Assembly (NCBI RefSeq): GCF_004309735.1
Contig: NZ_SIXC01000001.1
Span: forward strand, 149,346-213,345
Reading direction: 5' to 3'
Source of the DNA: Desulfovibrio legallii
GTDB taxonomy: Bacteria; Desulfobacterota; Desulfovibrionia; Desulfovibrionales; Desulfovibrionaceae
Length of the DNA stretch: 64,000 nt
In this document: in pieces, positions 26,613 through 35,485 of the stretch
How the letters are laid out: each line of letters starts with the position of its first letter
Numbering within the stretch: position 1 is the first letter of the stretch
Made by a program: the position numbers and the translations under genes
The notes under the pieces: model-generated
Seen by the model: only the letters and a program-made list of their open reading frames with translations
Databases searched by the model: none
What the model was told of the DNA's origin: nothing

Positions 26613-28097
26613 ATGATCGAGGAGAAAACCCCGGCCGTCGCGCCGGAGGAAGGCGTTGAAGATTTTGCCGCGCTGCTGGCGGCCCACGAGGCCACAGCAG
26701 GGCGTCTGCAGCCCGGCCAGAAGGTGGAAGGCACGGTCATCGCCATCAGCGGCGACAATGTCTTTGTGGATGTGGGCATCAAGGTGGACGGCATCCTAGA
26801 CCGCAAGGACATTCTGGACGCTGAGGGCAACGAAACCGTCAAGCCCGACGATAAGCTGGAAGCCTGGGTCATCGGCGTTTCTCCGCAGGAAATCCGCCTT
26901 TCCCGTTCCATGAGCGGTAGCGGCGTGGCGGCCATAGAAGAAGCCCGCGACAGCGGCGTGCCCGTGGAAGGTCGGGTGGCAGCCATCTGCAAGGGCGGCT
27001 ACACCGTTGAAGTACTGGGCAAAACTGCGTTCTGCCCCGGCAGCCAGATCGGCGCGTCCACGGCGGAAGCCGAAGGCCTGGTGGGCCGCACCCTGCAGTT
27101 CCTGGTCACACGGGTAGAAAATCGTGGGCGCAACATTGTGGTTTCGCGCCGCGCCCTGCTGGATCGTGAGCGGCAGGAAAATCTGGACGCTTTGCTCCAG
27201 ACCCTCAAGGTGGGCGATACGGTGGAAGGCACGGTCAGCCGCCTGGCCCCCTTTGGCGCTTTTGTGGAACTGGCCCCGGCCGTGGAGGGCATGATCCATA
27301 TTTCCGAGCTTTCCTGGTCCAGAGTCAGCGCCCCGGATGAGGCCGTGAGCCTCGGCGACGTGGTGCGCGCCAAGGTGCTCAACCTGGAAAAGGACAAAAA
27401 AGGGCAGGTGCGCATAGCCCTTTCGCGCAAGCAGGCCCAGGGCGACCCCTGGCAGGAAGTTTCCCAGCGCCTTACCCCCGGCGAAGTGGTGCCTGGCAAG
27501 GTGGTGCGCCTGGCGCCCTTCGGCGCTTTTGTGGAAATTCTGCCCGGTGTGGAAGGGCTGGTGCACATTTCTGAAATGTCCTGGGAACGGCGGGTGCTCA
27601 AGGCCGAGGACGTGGTGCAGCCTGGCGATGCCGTATCCGTAAAAATCAGGGACATCAATCCTGAAACCCGCCGCATATCTTTGAGCCTGCGTGAAGCCGA
27701 AGGCGACCCCTGGCAGGACGCGGCCCAACGCTTCCCCGTGGGCGCCAGCGTTGACGGCACGGTGGAAAGCCGCAGCCAGTACGGCCTGTTTGTTACGCTT
27801 GCTCCCGGCATCACCGGTCTGTTGCCCGCCGGGGTGCTCAAAAGCGCCAAAAACGCCGCCCAGTTCAGCAAATTGGACAAAGGCGACGCCGTGACCCTGG
27901 TGGTGCAAAATATGGACCCTGCGGCCCGACGCATCAGCCTGGCTCCCGAAGGCACCGAAGCCGCAGAAATGGCCGAGGATAAGGCCTGGCGGCAACATGC
28001 CAAAGCCGCAGCCGGCCACGGCGCCGGAAGCAATGGCGGCAGCATGGGAACAAGTATTATGGCACAGGCTTTGCAGAAGGCTTTGCAGAAAAAATAG
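26613..28097 (+). CDS. rpsA: 30S ribosomal protein S1
   Basis: 494 aa with five recognisable S1 OB-fold repeats starting GQKVEGTV, GVPVEGRV, GDTVEGTV, GEVVPGKV and GASVDGTV; repeats three and four carry the RNA-binding FGAFVE and GLVHISEMSW-type motifs. S1 binds mRNA leaders and brings them to the 30S subunit. E. coli S1 has six repeats, so this is a shorter version. ATG 26613 was chosen over 26583: it has GGAGCAGGA upstream and leaves a sensible leader after the predicted promoter. Confidence 0.93.
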   Translation: MIEEKTPAVAPEEGVEDFAALLAAHEATAGRLQPGQKVEGTVIAISGDNVFVDVGIKVDGILDRKDILDAEGNETVKPDDKLEAWVIGVSPQEIRLSRSMSGSGVAAIEEARDSGVPVEGRVAAICKGGYTVEVLGKTAFCPGSQIGASTAEAEGLVGRTLQFLVTRVENRGRNIVVSRRALLDRERQENLDALLQTLKVGDTVEGTVSRLAPFGAFVELAPAVEGMIHISELSWSRVSAPDEAVSLGDVVRAKVLNLEKDKKGQVRIALSRKQAQGDPWQEVSQRLTPGEVVPGKVVRLAPFGAFVEILPGVEGLVHISEMSWERRVLKAEDVVQPGDAVSVKIRDINPETRRISLSLREAEGDPWQDAAQRFPVGASVDGTVESRSQYGLFVTLAPGITGLLPAGVLKSAKNAAQFSKLDKGDAVTLVVQNMDPAARRISLAPEGTEAAEMAEDKAWRQHAKAAAGHGAGSNGGSMGTSIMAQALQKALQKK

Positions 28098-28110
28098 CAA
28101 GGAGCTTTCC

Positions 28111-29538
28111 ATGACTGTGCGCAAATACCTTTCCGCTTTGGTGGCTCTGGCGTTGCTGCTTTCCTGGCAGAGCGCCGGGGCCGCCGGACTGCCCGATTTC
28201 AGCGATCTGGCCGCCAAATGCGGCCCCGCCGTGGTCAATATTAATACAGAGCGCAAGGCCAGTGGCGGCGACCAGGACGACATCTTCGGTGAGATGTTCC
28301 GCAACATGCCTCCCGGTTTTGAAAAATTCTTTGACCAGTTCGGCATGCGCGGCGGCAAACGCCCGCAGATGCGCCAAAAATCCCTGGGGTCCGGCTTTAT
28401 CATCTCTGAAGACGGCTACATCGTCACCAACAACCATGTGGTGGCCGACGCGGACGTTATCCGGGTGACCCTGGACCAGAGCACGGGCAAGAGCGAAGCC
28501 ATCCCGGCCAAGCTCATCGGTGCGGACGAAGAGACGGACCTGGCCCTGCTCAAAGTGGACGTGAAAAAGCCGCTGCCCTTCCTCAGTTTTGGTGATTCCG
28601 CAGCCCTGCAGGTGGGTAATTGGGTGCTGGCCATCGGCAATCCTTTTGGTCTGGACCACACGGTAACGGCGGGCATCTTGTCGGCCAAAAACCGGAATAT
28701 CCACGCCGGGCCTTTTGACAACTTTTTGCAGACCGACGCCTCCATCAACCCTGGCAACAGCGGTGGCCCTCTGCTCAACCTTCAGGGGCAGGTTATCGGC
28801 ATTAACACGGCCATTATCGCCAGCGGGCAGGGCATTGGTTTTGCCATCCCCAGCAATATGGCCTCCAGCATCATTACCCAGATCAAAAGCGGCAAAAAAG
28901 TCAGCCGCGGCTGGATCGGCGTGACCATTCAGGACGTGGATGAAGGCACGGCCAAGGCCCTGGGTCTGGGCGAAGCCAAGGGCGCCCTGGTGGGCAGCGT
29001 CATGGAAGGCGAACCCGCCGCCAAGGCGGGCATGAAGGACGGCGACATCATCCTGAGCGTGGACGGCAAAAACATTGCCGACGCCGCAGCCCTGCTGCGG
29101 GCCATTGCGGACAAAGCCCCCGCCTCCAAGGCTGCCATCACCGTCTGGCGGGACGGCAAAACCCGTGACCTCACCGTAACCCTGGGCGAACGTAAGTCCT
29201 CCCTTACGGGCTTCAATGGCGGCAAGGCCGGCAAACACGGACAGAATGAAGGGCAGCTCGGCATCGCCGTGCGTCCCCTTACCCCAGAGGAACGCCGTGA
29301 ACTGAAGCTGGACGCCAACGAAGGCCTGCTCATTGTGGATGTGGACCAGAACAAACCCGCTGCTGAAGCGGACCTGCGTCCTGGCGACGTGATTCTCAAA
29401 GCCAACCTCAAGCCCGTCAGCAGCGCCCAGGATCTTTCCCGGATCGTCAACGACGAGGGCGTCAAACGCGGCGCCGTCATGCTGCAGATTTCCCGGCGCG
29501 GAGACGTTTACTTCCGCACGGTGACATTGGGCAAATAG
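28111..29538 (+). CDS. degP: Periplasmic serine protease DegP/HtrA (Do family)
   Basis: 475 aa. A signal peptide (to about GAAG) precedes a trypsin-like domain with catalytic H109 (NNHVVADAD), D143 (ETDLALLK) and S217 (NPGNSGGPLL), then two PDZ domains (GWIGVTIQDVD and GQLGIAVRPL). It degrades or refolds damaged envelope proteins. It starts 13 nt after rpsA, behind AAGGAG, so some read-through from rpsA is likely. Confidence 0.96.
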   Translation: MTVRKYLSALVALALLLSWQSAGAAGLPDFSDLAAKCGPAVVNINTERKASGGDQDDIFGEMFRNMPPGFEKFFDQFGMRGGKRPQMRQKSLGSGFIISEDGYIVTNNHVVADADVIRVTLDQSTGKSEAIPAKLIGADEETDLALLKVDVKKPLPFLSFGDSAALQVGNWVLAIGNPFGLDHTVTAGILSAKNRNIHAGPFDNFLQTDASINPGNSGGPLLNLQGQVIGINTAIIASGQGIGFAIPSNMASSIITQIKSGKKVSRGWIGVTIQDVDEGTAKALGLGEAKGALVGSVMEGEPAAKAGMKDGDIILSVDGKNIADAAALLRAIADKAPASKAAITVWRDGKTRDLTVTLGERKSSLTGFNGGKAGKHGQNEGQLGIAVRPLTPEERRELKLDANEGLLIVDVDQNKPAAEADLRPGDVILKANLKPVSSAQDLSRIVNDEGVKRGAVMLQISRRGDVYFRTVTLGK

Positions 29539-29577
29539 CACGAGCAGCGGCAGCGGGGTGGTCCGCACCGCATTTCC

Positions 29578-29612
29578 GGGGCGTCCCATTGACGGGACGC
29601 CCCGTTTTTTTT
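29578..29612 (+). terminator. Intrinsic terminator after degP
   Basis: GGGGCGTCCC (29578-29587) and GGGACGCCCC (29594-29603), 6-nt loop, followed by G and eight Ts. A textbook rho-independent terminator. Confidence 0.93.
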
Positions 29613-29711
29613 ACTATTTTGCAACGTTATTGGTAAAAACACTTCCAAGACAGAGCAGCCCGGCACTGCCTTGGCGACTGCACCCATATGCCGCACAAGA
29701 GCATGGGCGTT

Positions 29712-29837
29712 AGAGCAGTTTACGAATGAAATGAGTTAATTGCTCTGCAAGGATTTTCTTGAAAATCCTTGCCACGAAATGCGAGAAGGCAGGCTTTTGC
29801 CTGCCGTAAGCGAGCATTTCAAGTGTTAAATACTCTA
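29712..29837 (+). repeat. Family A repeat, copy 2 (MITE-like)
   Basis: Matches copy 1 almost base for base; the visible differences are one extra T in the loop of the GGCAGGC hairpin and small changes near the right end. TA dinucleotides flank it (29712-29713 and 29836-29837). The bases on to 29927 hold no gene. Confidence 0.85.
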
Positions 29838-29927
29838 GTCTGGCTCACTTGCATTGAAGGGAGTTGCGACCCCAGCTACCGTGCCAGTTACGTGCGCACA
29901 GGTGCAGTTTTTGCTTCTCTTTGAGGG

Positions 29928-31034
29928 ATGAACGAAATTCCAAAGGAAATCCGCTTACGACGGGCGGACGGTTCTGAGTGTGCGGAAAGACCATGGCAGT
30001 GGGGCAGGGACGTGGACGAGCGCATTCTAGTGTTTGGGGGTACATACCTCTGTGACGCCTTGAAAAAACTGGGATTCCAGGTGCTTCATATGGGCCCCGG
30101 GGCACACCAGGGCCTGGTGCTGGAACATCCGGTCACTGCGGCGCGGCTCTGGCAGTTGCTGGCCGCCCGCGGTTTTCTTCCGGATGCCTTCTTTTATGCC
30201 GACAACGGCAACCTGCCCCTGCTGCTGAATCCGGAAGACGTCCCGTGCCCCAGTGCCTTCTACTCCATAGACACGTATTGCAATCCCTGGCACATCCCCT
30301 ATGCCCGCGGCTTTGACTTGGCTCTGGCGGCGCAGAAGGACCACCTCCAGCTGTTCATGGGTGAAGGCCAGTCCTGTCGTTGGCTGCCCCTGTTCTATCC
30401 CGGAGAGCCGCCTTCAATGCCGCTTTGGGAGAGCAGGGATGTGCCTGTAGTTTTTGTGGGCACCCTGGGGCACAAAAACAATCCGGATCGGCAGCCCTTT
30501 CTACAAGGCTTCAAGCGTCGCCACCCCCTTGTCTGCCGCAGCGGCGACTACCGCCCCCTGTTTGCGCGCAGTCGCATTGTGCTTAACCAGACGGCTTTTT
30601 CCGAACTGAATTTCCGCGTTTTTGAAGCCATGGCCTGGGGCGCGGCATTACTTATGGAACAGTGCGCCAATGGCCTGACGGAGCTGTTCTGCCCCGGTGA
30701 AAATATTTTGCCCCCCTATCCCCGTAACGACGCCGACGCCGCAGCCGCTGCGGCCGCGACTGCCCTGGCCGACCCTGTGGGGCTGGCCGCAGTGGCCGCG
30801 GCGGGGCAAGCCCTGGTCGCCGCAAGGCACACCGCCCTGGTCCGGGCCCGCACCCTGGTGGGATTGCTGCGCTGGGTGCGAACTACAGAACAGTGGCAAA
30901 CGCGCCTTCAAGCGGAACATGAAGTCCGCCGACGGGCGGTGCATACGGCCTTCGGCATGCTGGCCGGGGAGCTGGTCGGGCCGGACTGGGGCTCCTATCG
31001 CGAATTTTTTGCCCGCGTCGCCTGCGGCGCGTGA
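29928..31034 (+). CDS. CgeB-like glycosyltransferase
   Basis: A 368-aa protein with a GT-B-like layout. The C-terminal half has the glycosyltransferase pattern RIVLNQTAFSELNFRVFEAMAWGAALL, as in CgeB/spore-maturation-type transferases, and VFVGTLGHKNNPDR just before it. The N-terminal part has FGGTYLCDALKKLGFQVLHMG. No membrane segment. Donor and acceptor are unknown; downstream pgm, which supplies glucose-1-phosphate, fits a polysaccharide or protein glycosylation role. GAGGG is only 1 nt from the ATG, so the start is uncertain. Confidence 0.75.
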   Translation: MNEIPKEIRLRRADGSECAERPWQWGRDVDERILVFGGTYLCDALKKLGFQVLHMGPGAHQGLVLEHPVTAARLWQLLAARGFLPDAFFYADNGNLPLLLNPEDVPCPSAFYSIDTYCNPWHIPYARGFDLALAAQKDHLQLFMGEGQSCRWLPLFYPGEPPSMPLWESRDVPVVFVGTLGHKNNPDRQPFLQGFKRRHPLVCRSGDYRPLFARSRIVLNQTAFSELNFRVFEAMAWGAALLMEQCANGLTELFCPGENILPPYPRNDADAAAAAAATALADPVGLAAVAAAGQALVAARHTALVRARTLVGLLRWVRTTEQWQTRLQAEHEVRRRAVHTAFGMLAGELVGPDWGSYREFFARVACGA

Positions 31035-31116
31035 GCGGCATTGCCGCCCGGCCCGTTCCGGCGTATGAGTCAGGGCAGGAGCAGCGGCAGCCCGCCACAC
31101 AACAAGGGAGATTGTC

Positions 31117-32766
31117 ATGCCTGTGGTCCATACGGATGCGGGGCAGCTTGCCCCCCCGGAAAAGCTGGAAAATATCCCCGCGCTCATGAGCGCGTACTAT
31201 ACCGAAGTTCCCGATCCCGGCCGACCGGAGCAGCGGGTGGCCTTCGGCACGTCCGGGCACCGGGGCACATCCCTGTTGTGCAGTTTTAATGAAGAGCACA
31301 TCTACGCCATCACCCAGGCCGTGTGCGACTACCGTAAGGCGCAGGGCATTGACGGCCCGCTTTTTCTGGGCGGCGACACCCACGCCCTCTCCGAAGCGGC
31401 CTTCCGCTCAGCTCTGGAAGTGCTGACGGCCAACAACGTGGCGGTGCGTGTGCCGCGCCATGGGGCGTACACGCCTACCCCGGCCGTTTCTCACGCCATT
31501 TTGCGCTGGAATGCGGGGCGCGCCACGGGCCTTGCGGACGGCATCGTCATCACGCCTTCCCATAATCCCCCGCGCGACGGCGGCTTCAAGTATAATCCGC
31601 CCCACGGCGGCCCGGCCGAGGCGGCGGTCACCAGGCAGATCCAAAGTCTGGCCAATGTCTGCCTTGAAAGCGGCAACCGCAGCGTGCGACTTGTGTCCCT
31701 GCGTACGGCCTTGGCCTCGCCCCTGGTGGAGGAATACGACTTTATTCGTCAGTATGTGGATGACCTGGCCCTGGTGCTGGACATGAAGGCCATCGCCGCC
31801 TCTGGCCTCAAGCTGGGCGCGGACCCCTTGGGCGGGGCCAGCCTGCCCCTGTGGGAACCCATTGCCGAAACTTACGGCCTGGACATTGCGGTGGTCAACA
31901 AGGTGGTGGACCCCACCTTTCGCTTTGTGCCCTGCGATAAGGACGGCAAAATCCGCATGGACTGCTCGTCGCCTTACGCCATGAGCCGTCTGCTGGAAAT
32001 GCGCGGGCGTTTTGACCTGGCTTTTGCCTGCGACCCCGATTCAGACCGGCACGGCATTGTCACGCGCGAAGAGCTCATGCCGCCCAACCACTACCTCAGC
32101 GTAGCGGCCTGGTATTTGTTCCGCACCCGGCGGCAGTGGCCCGCGCACAGCGGCATCGGCAAAACGCTGGTGACCAGCGCCATGCTGGACAGGGTGGGGC
32201 AGAGCCTGGGGCGTCCTGTGCTGGAGGTGCCCGTGGGTTTCAAGTGGTTTGTGCCCTATTTGCGCGACGGCAGCTGCGGCCTGGCCTGCGAAGAGAGCGC
32301 CGGGGCCTCCTTTCTTTGCTTTGACGGCAGCCCCTGGAGCACGGACAAGGACGGTCCCCTCATGTGCCTGCTGGCCGCCGAAATGATGGCCGTGGAGCAG
32401 GCTTCGCCTTCTGAACTTTACGAACGACTGGCCGAGCGCCTGGGCCGCCCCGTTTATCAGCGCCTGGACGCGCCTGCGGACGACGATGTGCGCGCCGCTC
32501 TGGCCGCTGTCAGGCCGGAGGATGTGCCCTTGCGCAGCCTGGGCGGATCGCCCGTAACCGCAGTGCTGACCCGCGCGCCGGGCAACGATGCGCCCATGGG
32601 CGGCGTTAAAGTGGTAAGTGAAGATGGCTGGTTTGCCGTGCGTCCTTCGGGCACCGAGCCCATTTGCAAGGTCTACACCGAAAGTTTTAAAGGAGAGGAG
32701 CACCTCTGCGCTCTGCAGAAGGATGCGCTGGGCTTTCTGGAGCGTCTGCTCAAAAGGGGCGCGTAG
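31117..32766 (+). CDS. pgm: Phosphoglucomutase (alpha-D-glucose phosphate-specific)
   Basis: 549 aa, alpha-D-phosphohexomutase superfamily. FGTSGHRGTS, catalytic serine loop TPSHNPPRDGG, metal-binding CDPDSDRHG, sugar-binding EESAGASF and phosphate-binding RPSGTEP are all present. It interconverts glucose-1-phosphate and glucose-6-phosphate for UDP-glucose and glycogen synthesis. AAGGGAG precedes the ATG. Confidence 0.96.
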   Translation: MPVVHTDAGQLAPPEKLENIPALMSAYYTEVPDPGRPEQRVAFGTSGHRGTSLLCSFNEEHIYAITQAVCDYRKAQGIDGPLFLGGDTHALSEAAFRSALEVLTANNVAVRVPRHGAYTPTPAVSHAILRWNAGRATGLADGIVITPSHNPPRDGGFKYNPPHGGPAEAAVTRQIQSLANVCLESGNRSVRLVSLRTALASPLVEEYDFIRQYVDDLALVLDMKAIAASGLKLGADPLGGASLPLWEPIAETYGLDIAVVNKVVDPTFRFVPCDKDGKIRMDCSSPYAMSRLLEMRGRFDLAFACDPDSDRHGIVTREELMPPNHYLSVAAWYLFRTRRQWPAHSGIGKTLVTSAMLDRVGQSLGRPVLEVPVGFKWFVPYLRDGSCGLACEESAGASFLCFDGSPWSTDKDGPLMCLLAAEMMAVEQASPSELYERLAERLGRPVYQRLDAPADDDVRAALAAVRPEDVPLRSLGGSPVTAVLTRAPGNDAPMGGVKVVSEDGWFAVRPSGTEPICKVYTESFKGEEHLCALQKDALGFLERLLKRGA

Positions 32767-32798
32767 GGAAAAAACTTTTGCAGAGCCGAGGGGAAGCC

Positions 32799-33614
32799 TC
32801 AAAGCCCCACACTGCGCCGCAGGGCTTCCACCTCGCGGCTGGTCAGAGCTCTGGCCACACCGGCGGGCAGATCTCCCAAGGCCAGAGGCCCTTGGGCCAC
32901 GCGGCACAAACGCAGGATAGTCAGAGCCAGGTCGCGGCACATGCGGCGGATCTGTCGGTTGAGCCCTTGGTGCAGCACCATGCGCAGCAACGTACCCCTG
33001 GCCTGAGGCACAGCCGATACCGTCACCGGGGCGAGCTGTTCCCCTTCGGCCAGGCGCATGCCCGCGCGCATGGCTTCCAGAGCTGCGGGCGGCACCGCGC
33101 CGCGCACCAGCACCTCATAGGTCTTGGGCTGGTGGTGGCTGGGGTGACACAGCCGCTGGGCCAGCGCGCCGTCATTGGTCAGCAGCAGCAATCCTTCAGA
33201 GAAATAGTCCAAGCGGCCCACCGGGTAGAGCCGCAGCTCGCGCAAAGCCTCAGGCAGGCAATCCAGCACGGTGGGTCGCCCTTCGGGGTCGTGCGCCGTG
33301 CAGACAACCCGCACGGGTTTGTGCAGCAGCACATAGGCGTAACTCTGGGGGGCCGCCAAGGGGCTTCCGTCCACGGCCAGCACATCCTGCGGCCTCACCT
33401 GACGGCCGGGGCTGGGTTCCGGCAGACCGTTGACAGAAACCCGGCCCGCCAGAATAAGCTCGTCCGCCTTGCGCCGGGAGCACAGACCACTGGCCGCAAT
33501 GGCCTTGTTCAGCCGCTGAGTTGCGGGCGCGTCCGGCCCGGTCATTTCTGCCTGTGCGGCCGTAGCGCCGACTCGTGTGCGCGCCGTGCGCTGCTGGTGC
33601 CCCTTCCCGTTCAT
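32799..33614 (-). CDS. rluB: RluB/RsuA-family rRNA pseudouridine synthase
   Basis: 271 aa. An N-terminal S4 RNA-binding domain (QRLNKAIAASGLCSRRKADELI) is followed by the catalytic GRLDYFSEGLLLLTND motif, whose Asp is the nucleophile, and LHQGLNRQIRRM near the C-terminus. It makes pseudouridine in 23S (RluB) or 16S (RsuA) rRNA; the exact site is not certain. ATG 33614 has AGGAG 8 nt upstream. The open frame up to 33767 is family B repeat sequence, not protein. Confidence 0.88.
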   Translation of the reverse strand: MNGKGHQQRTARTRVGATAAQAEMTGPDAPATQRLNKAIAASGLCSRRKADELILAGRVSVNGLPEPSPGRQVRPQDVLAVDGSPLAAPQSYAYVLLHKPVRVVCTAHDPEGRPTVLDCLPEALRELRLYPVGRLDYFSEGLLLLTNDGALAQRLCHPSHHQPKTYEVLVRGAVPPAALEAMRAGMRLAEGEQLAPVTVSAVPQARGTLLRMVLHQGLNRQIRRMCRDLALTILRLCRVAQGPLALGDLPAGVARALTSREVEALRRSVGL

Positions 33615-33627
33615 GTCCCAATCTCCT

Positions 33628-33667
33628 GAAAAAATACCCCAGGGCATTGCAACGTTGGAATGCCCTG
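33628..33667 (-). terminator. Terminator-like hairpin at the rluB leader (end of family B copy 2)
   Basis: On the minus strand CAGGGCATT (33667-33659) and AATGCCCTG (33648-33640) form a 9-bp stem with a 10-nt loop, then GGGTA and TTTTTT (33634-33629). The T-run runs directly into the rluB ribosome binding site. Confidence 0.6.
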
Positions 33668-33849
33668 ACGGTTGTGTAAGCAGACGCCCGCCGCGGAGGC
33701 GCCAGCGTAGCTTCAGCCGTTGCGCCGCGGGAGCCTGGCCCGTTACGACGAAAAAAGTTACGGGCAAAGACAGCAGTAGGGCTAGTTACAGATGAAGCAG
33801 CGCCGCCCTTTATTTGCGCGGTTACGTGCCGAAACGAGCGTGCCGTAAA
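33637..33849 (-). repeat. Family B repeat, copy 2
   Basis: Read on the minus strand it starts TTACGGCACGCTCGTT, contains CTGCTGTCTTTGCCCGTAAC (33776-33757), the GCCCGT/ACGGGC pair, and GTCTGCTTACACAACC, and ends in the CAGGGCATT hairpin. It is the longest and best kept of the four copies. Confidence 0.85.
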
Positions 33850-33869
33850 TTTCTTAATGTTACTATACG

Positions 33870-33886
33870 TTAAAGAAATACTTTAA
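33870..33886. promoter_or_regulatory. Palindrome TTAAAG-N5-CTTTAA
   Basis: TTAAAG, AAATA, CTTTAA in an AT-rich island that stands out from the GC-rich surroundings. The same palindrome with the same spacing is found at 37919-37935 upstream of recN. Confidence 0.5.
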
Positions 33887-33890
33887 TTGT

Positions 33891-34848
33891 ATGAAAGCCG
33901 GACACTCCACGCGGCGGCAAACCCCTGACAGCCGCGCGAAAAGACCTACCAACCATGCGACTACGCCATGCAGAGGGGAGAGCGGTGCGAGAACGCTCCC
34001 TTTTTCTTATGTGGAACCTTTTGAGAAGGGGTATCTCCCAAAGAGGAATAGAGGCCCAAGCACCACACCGAACCCTGTCCATGCATAAAAAGTCTGCGCG
34101 CGGGGATCCGCTTGAGCGCATGGTGCGCGAAGCGGGAGCCCGCGTCAAGACGCGGATTTTTGACGGCGCAGGTTTATTCGACGGAAGTCCATGTTGACGG
34201 CGTGGATTTGGGGCCGCCGTGGGTTCGGTAGGCTGTGCGACAGCCAAATCGAGCCAGATAAAAGCGCCAGGCCCGACGCTTGAAGCGTTTGGCCGGATGC
34301 GTACACGGGCCGTACAGACGGGCACAACGGGGCAAGCTCTGCGGGATGGCGGCCCTGGCTGCGTCCAAAGCGTTTACTGCAGGGACAACGCGGTTTTTTG
34401 TCTCAAAAGTTTACATAATTATCATTATGGGACATTTAAATCCGCGCCGGGGGAGCCTGCCCTTTGCCCCATCCCGCAGACCATACCTTGCCGCCAGAGA
34501 CCCCGGCGGGTTTGGACAAAAGCCAAAATCGCCGTACCGCAAGCCATCGCAAAGACAGACAAGACACAAGTACGCTGCAGCACCACAATTTTCCCCGGCT
34601 TCAGGTGGTTCAGCCCTCTGTTGTTGTGCCAGCCTTTGTGCGGCGGGACACAGCCATGCTGTCGTACGCATGCCCTCTGAACACAGTCCAGCCGTCCCCT
34701 TTGCCGGCACCGTCCGCATTGGTGGCGCATACGCCCCCCGTCCTGCCTGCGGCAACGGCCACACCCCAAGGGCCGCGCCACACTGGGCTTGCCCACGGCG
34801 CGGCTCTGACGTACAACACAGGCCAACGTCTTACGCCGAGGTATGTTC
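33891..34848. other. About 950 bases without a convincing gene
   Basis: Short overlapping frames exist on both strands but none has a good ribosome binding site, recognisable motif or steady coding pattern. Hairpins are visible: GGGAG...CTCCC followed by TTTTT at about 33976-34006, and CCGCGT/ACGCGG followed by ATTTTT at 34140-34161. A candidate promoter, TTGTCT-16-TATCAT, lies at 34398-34425. It may hold small RNAs or eroded genes. Confidence 0.5.
34398..34431 (+). promoter_or_regulatory. Weak promoter with Fur-like AT-rich site
   Basis: TTGTCT (34398-34403), 16-bp spacer, TATCAT (34420-34425), overlapping ATAATTATCATTAT (34414-34427), which resembles a degenerate Fur hexamer array. It is more than 400 nt from rdgC. 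Confidence 0.25.
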
Positions 34849-35472
34849 ATGGGCTTTGCCAACAGCGCCTGCAGTTTTACCCGTTTCCGCATTTTGGATC
34901 CCGTGCCCGCCGAGCTCTGGCCGCAGATTCCGGACAAGCTCAAGCAGTACGCCATGCAGGATATCGACAATATCCCGGAGCCGCAGGCTTGCGGCTGGGT
35001 CAGCTTTGAAGACATGCTGGACACCCAGTGGACCACGGCCACACCCCACAAGGGGGCGTACCTGGTCTTTTCTCTGCGGCTGGACACGCGCCGCATCCCT
35101 GCCGGAGTTGTCAAAAAGCACCTGGCCCTGGCCCTTAAAGAGGAAAAAAACCGGCTCCGCGACCAGGGCAAGACCTTTATTGCGCGTGAACGCAAAAAAG
35201 AACTCAAGGAACAGGTCATGCTGCGCCTGCGGCAGCGTTTTTTGCCTGTACCGGCGGAATTCAACGTACTTTGGGCCACGGACAAAAACGAAATCTGGTT
35301 CGCCTCCACCCAGGGCAAGATGATCGAATTGTTTATGGAAGAATTCCTCAAGACTTTTGATCTGCACCTGGAGCAGCTTACGCCCTACAATCTGGCGGCC
35401 AGCCTGCTGGACGAAGACAGCCTCATCCGCCTGGACCAGCTTGAAGCCACCCAGTTCGCCCCACAGGCGTAA
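34849..35472 (+). CDS. rdgC: RdgC-like recombination-associated protein
   Basis: A 207-aa protein matching the RdgC family: FTRFRILDPVP start, GWVSFEDMLD, YLVFSLRLDTRRIP, a charged helix with ALKEEKNRLRDQGK, and LWATDKNEIWFASTQGKMIELF. RdgC binds dsDNA as a ring and restrains RecA. The usual E. coli-type protein is about 300 aa, so this is a short version lacking the distal region. ATG 34849 (MGFANSA) was preferred to 34843 because GAGG lies 7 nt upstream. Confidence 0.85.
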   Translation: MGFANSACSFTRFRILDPVPAELWPQIPDKLKQYAMQDIDNIPEPQACGWVSFEDMLDTQWTTATPHKGAYLVFSLRLDTRRIPAGVVKKHLALALKEEKNRLRDQGKTFIARERKKELKEQVMLRLRQRFLPVPAEFNVLWATDKNEIWFASTQGKMIELFMEEFLKTFDLHLEQLTPYNLAASLLDEDSLIRLDQLEATQFAPQA

Positions 35473-35485
35473 AGGAAGACAGAAC

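Noticed and set aside
33615-33767. N-terminal extension of the rluB frame (MPVTFFVVTGQAPAAQR...)
   Set aside because: It is translated family B repeat; similar peptides appear from the other repeat copies, and the ribosome binding site supports ATG 33614.
33891-34085. 65-codon frame starting at the ATG after the palindrome
   Set aside because: No ribosome binding site, composition unlike neighbours, and a terminator-like hairpin lies inside it.
34155-34200. tmRNA-like stretch (TATTCGACGG)
   Set aside because: No matching acceptor stem, tag reading frame or T-loop nearby.
34464-35009. 181-codon frame overlapping the rdgC start
   Set aside because: It starts at TTG without a clear ribosome binding site, is low complexity, and half of it lies out of frame within rdgC.
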